Source: an archaeon (GTDB lineage: Archaea; Altiarchaeota; Altiarchaeia; JAFGQM01). From it: a stretch of DNA of 16,034 nucleotides. A program made the translations under genes and the position numbers. The stretch spans positions 1-16,034 of the forward strand of contig JAOZPI010000012.1 of NCBI GenBank assembly GCA_029932835.1. The letters run 5' to 3'. The notes under the pieces are model-generated. The model was not told where the DNA came from, did not search any database, and worked only from the letters and a program-made list of their open reading frames with translations. This document shows, in pieces, positions 13,230 to 16,034 of the stretch. How positions within the stretch are numbered: position 1 is the first letter of the stretch; each line of letters opens with the position of its first letter.

Positions 13230-13916
13230 TCACAACCGAACCACGTAGTAAAAACGCCTCTTTTCTTTGCTCTTCTGTCGGTCCACGCCTATCAGCTTGG
13301 TGCTCCTCCCAACATGGTAGGGGGAAGAGCGCACCTCTCCCCCCCCATGCCTAAGAATCCTCTTTACCACCCTCTCTGCGACCTTCTTCCCTCCTATGTA
13401 TATATCATAGCCTCCATGCAGAGTTTTGATGTCCCCTATAAACGCCATTGGATCCTTATCCTCTCCCACCCATCTTGAAATGAGCTCAAGCATCTCATCG
13501 CCGATATCTCCCCTCAGCTGCACAACCGCCTCGTAGTATCCTCCCGCCATTCTGCTACACCTTGGGCACAGAGTATCTTTAAACCGCACCACACACCTCC
13601 GGTTCTTCTCACTGTTCCCAAATAGCACCCGCACAAGCGCAATGTAGTCTCCCCGTTCCCTCCGAATCTCAACAACAACACTGGCAAGTTTATCTATTTT
13701 CTGGATGTTTATCTTTAGAGACCTTTTTACAATCTTCTCAACTGCCTCCTCTTCTTCCATCCCCACCCACTTACCGCCGATCAGATACCTCCCACAGTGA
13801 GGGCACCGAGAAGCTTCCAGAAGGCTCGGCAGCCGTATCACTAGGTTCTTTTTTAGATAGCACTCAGAACAAAAAACCCCTACTTCGGATTTTTTGCCAC
13901 ATATAGGACACACCAT
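13230..13916 (-). CDS. nmd3: NMD3-related zinc-ribbon protein
   Basis: Archaeal NMD3 is the relative of the eukaryotic 60S export adaptor and is thought to act in late large-subunit assembly. From ATG 13916 the protein has 228 residues. Its N-terminal zinc region shows C3-x2-C6 with C16-x2-C19, then C38-x2-C41. A further pair, C117-x2-C120, occurs in TLCPRCSRMAGGYYEAVVQLRG, a characteristic NMD3 segment. Downstream are the conserved FIGDIKTLHGGYDIYIGGKK and SSPYHVGRSTKLIGVD. The frame runs on upstream to 13997, but that part overlaps the membrane protein gene and lacks family character. GAGGGAAG precedes 13916. It follows the membrane protein by 19 bp and sits near aIF1A, consistent with ribosome-linked function. 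Confidence 0.92.
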   Translation of the reverse strand: MVCPICGKKSEVGVFCSECYLKKNLVIRLPSLLEASRCPHCGRYLIGGKWVGMEEEEAVEKIVKRSLKINIQKIDKLASVVVEIRRERGDYIALVRVLFGNSEKNRRCVVRFKDTLCPRCSRMAGGYYEAVVQLRGDIGDEMLELISRWVGEDKDPMAFIGDIKTLHGGYDIYIGGKKVAERVVKRILRHGGGEVRSSPYHVGRSTKLIGVDRQKSKEKRRFYYVVRL

Positions 13917-13935
13917 AGAGACTTCCCTCTTTCTA

Positions 13936-14496
13936 TTAAACCGCGTACCTGCTCCTGAGACCAAACCATGCGGCAGAGAATACAAGCATGAACACACCGA
14001 TATATGAGATATTCACACTCCCCGCCATAATTCCACCCCATATCAAAAGCAGTCCCCCGACAGTGCCAAAGAACGCGCTCCACTTGCTGTAATCCCGTGT
14101 CTTTTGCGCTGAGAGAAGAACAAGCGCGGATCCGAATAGCAAGAGGAGCATGCCAAAGCTGACAACGTCCGCGCTCGGTCGGCAGGGAAGAAGAATCGCT
14201 ATAAAAACAAAAAACAAACCAGATATCATCGTGAGGAGTCCCGTGATAAAGTAGGCGTGCCTGAGATAGAGCTCTTTCATAGTGTGCTCCTCTGTAATGA
14301 CCCCGTAAAAGAAGAGCAGACCACCAATCCACACCAGCACCATGCCATAGAATTCTGGCGATAGGTCAGTATTTACAAGAGTGACCATAAGCGAGAGGAC
14401 AGAAGCCCCTATTGCCAGCAGTATAATGCCTATGGCTATGAAAACGGTCTTTGAGATTCCTCCCAAAGGCCTTACCCTGCCTCGTGCAAAGTCCAT
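13936..14496 (-). CDS. Polytopic membrane protein, unknown
   Basis: This 186-residue protein has about six hydrophobic segments, roughly residues 16-40, 50-68, 82-105, 112-130, 142-158 and 160-180, and short loops. Charged residues sit at the N-terminus (DFARGRVRPLG) and C-terminus (LRSRYAV). No catalytic or binding motif is visible and I do not recognise the family. ATG 14496 lies 26 nt after a TTTTTTAAAG element (14527-14518 on the minus strand), so it probably has its own leaderless transcript continuing into nmd3, whose start is 19 bp beyond its stop. Coupling to nmd3 may be incidental. The frame is convincing because of the regular membrane pattern. No function can be assigned. Confidence 0.72.
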   Translation of the reverse strand: MDFARGRVRPLGGISKTVFIAIGIILLAIGASVLSLMVTLVNTDLSPEFYGMVLVWIGGLLFFYGVITEEHTMKELYLRHAYFITGLLTMISGLFFVFIAILLPCRPSADVVSFGMLLLLFGSALVLLSAQKTRDYSKWSAFFGTVGGLLLIWGGIMAGSVNISYIGVFMLVFSAAWFGLRSRYAV

Positions 14497-14517
14497 TGTT
14501 TAATAAATGTGTAGAGC

Positions 14518-14527
14518 TTTAAAAAAG
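14518..14527 (-). promoter_or_regulatory. TATA-like element of the unknown membrane protein gene
   Basis: CTTTTTTAAAG-like sequence on the minus strand, centred about 26 nt before ATG 14496, matching the spacing seen at other starts in the window. Confidence 0.4.
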
Positions 14528-14551
14528 CGAATGTCAAGAATTGACCCACCG

Positions 14552-15300
14552 TCATCGGTTGACCCTTATATATTCCTCCTCTGCAAAATGGAGAGCTGCT
14601 GGAACAATGAGACTGTGGGGGGGAGGGCCGAGATCTGCTCTCCGTAGCTCTGAAGCCGGCGCGTATTTTATGGCTGGATTTGAGCCCAAACGGGCCAAAC
14701 CTATGCAATTGGTTTCCGGAGTGAAAATTCCAGCCTTCTCCTTGCTCTCTATCTCAAGAAGCAGGTCAATGGCCTCTGGTACTGTCATGTACCTTTCCCT
14801 GTCCTTTACATCGAGGAGGAGTAGGGTATGGGCTGAAATTGAGAGGTTCTGCTTTAGGATGAGGTAGGGAGTGTGGGGGAAAAAGTTCTTCTCAGGATAC
14901 ACAACAGTCGCAACCCTCCCAAATTTATATATTTGAAGCCCGGTCTCGGCTATTGCAGATATGATGGAGGACGAATGGATTACTCGCGTTTCTAGGCCGC
15001 TTTTCCTGGCCTCTAAGAGCACAGACGAGTGCGTCGTGGCTACAAGGGGATCCCCTGGGACCAGAACAGCCACTGTTTTTTCTCCTGCCTCTTTGATTAT
15101 ATCTGGAAGATTCTCTTCCAGATCAGAGCGCTGGAGATGGACTATTGGCCTTCCTATAGCTCTTCCAGCTTCTCTATCCTACCACGCCAGGGAGAGGTAT
15201 AGGTTTCTATATAAACAACATCGCTGTTCTTCGCCGCTTTCACTCCCCTTAGGGAGATGTCCTCTTCGTCATAAAGACCTAGACCGATAAGATAGAGCAT
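14552..15300 (-). pseudogene. dphB: Diphthine synthase, interrupted by a one-base frameshift
   Basis: DphB (Dph5) methylates the modified histidine of elongation factor 2 on the way to diphthamide. ATG 15300 opens MLYLIGLGLYDEEDISLRG and reads to EKLEEL, then meets TAG at 15156-15154. The homologous sequence resumes in another frame at 15157 as IGRPIVHLQRSDLEENLP and continues to the stop at 14552, with LVPGDPLVATTHS, AIAETGLQIYKFGR, FFPHTPYLILKQNL and PAALHFAEEEYI. Joining the two frames needs one extra base at about 15158-15160 and gives about 249 residues, normal for DphB. Nothing else is missing. The break may be a sequencing or assembly error, a recent mutation, or recoding. The site is not a homopolymer. 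Its start is only 31 bp from the divergent apt. Confidence 0.88.
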
Positions 15301-15324
15301 TTTAATTTGAAATTCCTTAATTAA
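15300..15324. promoter_or_regulatory. Interleaved divergent promoters of dphB and apt
   Basis: Just 31 bp separate the two start codons. TTTTAATTTG (15300-15309) is about 28 nt before the apt ATG. The palindromic TTAATTAA (15317-15324) is 20-24 nt before the dphB ATG. Both transcripts would be leaderless and the two promoters overlap. Confidence 0.45.
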
Positions 15325-15331
15325 CAGCAAG

Positions 15332-15844
15332 ATGGATTTAAAGAAGTACATCCGGGACGTTCCGGACTTCCCGAAAAAGGGAATATTATTTAAGGACATA
15401 ACCCCGCTCCTTCAAAGCCCTAAAGCCTTCCCAGATGCAATAGAGCAGATGTACGAGAGAGCGAAGGGCAAGAGGGTGGATTATGTGGTGTCTATGGAGG
15501 CGCGCGGGTTTATCTTCGGAGCTCCGCTAGCGATAAGACTCGGCGCAGGGTTTGTGCCAATAAGAAAACCAGGAAAGCTGCCCTATCGTGTGGTAGAGGA
15601 GAGCTATATGAAGGAGTATGGAGAGGACAAACTCTGTATGCACGAAGATGCTATAAAGCCAGGGAGCAGGGTGTTAATTGTAGATGATCTTCTCGCCACA
15701 GGGGGGACCGTCGAAGCCGCCTGCAGGCTGGTAGAGAGGATGGGAGGGGAGGTGGTCGGCACCTTGTTCCTAATCGAGCTGACATTCCTAAAGGGGAGAG
15801 AAAGGTTGGCGGGATATGATGTTGAGGCTCTAATCAAATTTTAG
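15332..15844 (+). CDS. apt: Adenine phosphoribosyltransferase
   Basis: Apt makes AMP from adenine and PRPP in purine salvage. The 170-residue protein has the usual size and order of motifs: IRDVPDFPKKGILFKDITPLL at the N-terminus, the YVVSMEARGFIFGAPLA segment (51-67), RKPGKLPY, and the PRPP-binding loop VLIVDDLLATGGT at 114-126. The ATG at 15332 sits 28 nt after a TATA-like element with no Shine-Dalgarno. The stop at 15844 directly abuts the stop of the convergent phosphorylase-like gene. That neighbour probably releases adenine from methylthioadenosine, so the two form a salvage pair even though they are on opposite strands. Confidence 0.96.
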   Translation: MDLKKYIRDVPDFPKKGILFKDITPLLQSPKAFPDAIEQMYERAKGKRVDYVVSMEARGFIFGAPLAIRLGAGFVPIRKPGKLPYRVVEESYMKEYGEDKLCMHEDAIKPGSRVLIVDDLLATGGTVEAACRLVERMGGEVVGTLFLIELTFLKGRERLAGYDVEALIKF

Positions 15845-16034
15845 TTATACGTGTGCATTCTCCATGGCACTTCCACAACTGCAGGATCGCTTTTCTGGCA
15901 TATCTGCCACTATATCTCTGATCAGGGATTTGACCCTCTCGTTGTTCTCCCTGAATATCCGAACGACCTCCTCTGTGGTTACCGGCTTTACGTTTGGGTA
16001 GCCCTCCAGACCTGCATCATAGTCTGTGATCAGA
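15845..16034 (-). CDS. mtnP: 5'-methylthioadenosine / purine nucleoside phosphorylase C-terminus (partial)
   Basis: On the minus strand an open frame enters from the window edge and ends at TAA 15847-15845. Its 62 residues begin LITDYDAGLEGYPNVKPVT, continue with EEVVRIFRENNERVK, and end with RSCSCGSAMENAHV. TDYD followed by a long charged helix is the C-terminal signature of the MTA phosphorylase family. There the aspartates contact the adenine base, and a C-x-C motif near the C-terminus is known in archaeal thermophilic members. The family phosphorolyses methylthioadenosine to adenine, or inosine-type nucleosides. Substrate choice cannot be decided from this tail. The upstream part lies outside the window. 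Abutting apt supports adenine release. Confidence 0.8.
   Translation of the reverse strand, partial: LITDYDAGLEGYPNVKPVTTEEVVRIFRENNERVKSLIRDIVADMPEKRSCSCGSAMENAHV

Noticed and set aside
13917..13997. 27-residue extension of NMD3
   Set aside because: It overlaps the upstream membrane protein gene and has no family features. The zinc ribbon begins immediately at M of 13916.
14541..14567. Direct repeat TTGACCC near the dphB stop
   Set aside because: Only 7 bp and two copies. Half lies in the coding end of dphB, so it is probably chance.
1..16034. CRISPR arrays, insertion sequences, tRNA or rRNA genes
   Set aside because: No regularly spaced repeats, transposase motifs, terminal inverted repeats or tRNA-like folds were seen by eye. 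Nearly all of the window is coding.

Overview
This window is a stretch of archaeal chromosome. It carries aIF2-beta, aIF1A, NMD3, DUF424, diphthine synthase, an Nre repair protein, archaeal-type riboflavin synthase and tetrahydromethanopterin (H4MPT)-linked C1 genes. Many start codons lie about 25-30 nt after a T-rich TATA element (TTTTTTAA-like) with no ribosome-binding site, as in leaderless archaeal mRNAs. MetF/MetV-type methylene-pterin reductase genes beside Fae-Hps and an H4MPT-type gene set point to a euryarchaeal lineage near ANME-1/Syntrophoarchaeia or a relative. That placement is inference. The coding strands are strongly purine-rich, with AGG/AGA arginine and ATA isoleucine common. 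I see no insertion sequence, CRISPR array, tRNA or rRNA.

Layout. 1-63: tail of an unknown gene. 201-2668 (+): nre, a branched-chain aminotransferase, and a small two-helix membrane protein. 2672-4126 (-): a dihydropteroate-synthase-like protein, probably for methanopterin biosynthesis or handling. 4210-9681 (+): ribD, ribBA, archaeal ribC, ribH, fae-hps and mtdB, mostly with very short gaps or overlaps. 9747-10985 (-), convergent with the above: ferredoxin, a 64-residue MetV-like protein and MetF. 11076-12155 (+): MscS-family channel. 12196-12896 (+): aIF2-beta and DUF424. 12900-15300 (-): aIF1A, nmd3, an unknown membrane protein and a frameshifted diphthine synthase. 15332-15844 (+): adenine phosphoribosyltransferase, abutting the 3' end of a methylthioadenosine/purine nucleoside phosphorylase-like gene on the minus strand.

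The centre of interest is 2.6-11.0 kb. Hps run in reverse makes ribulose-5-phosphate, the substrate of RibB, and releases formaldehyde. Fae condenses formaldehyde with H4MPT. MtdB can oxidise methylene-H4MPT with NAD(P), and MetF, a flavoprotein family, can reduce it, perhaps with the adjacent MetV and ferredoxin. The rib genes make the flavin. The block therefore joins pentose phosphate supply, flavin synthesis and an unusual, bacterial-flavoured C1-pterin branch that would bypass the F420-dependent Mtd and Mer. The remainder is translation/ribosome housekeeping and adenine salvage.
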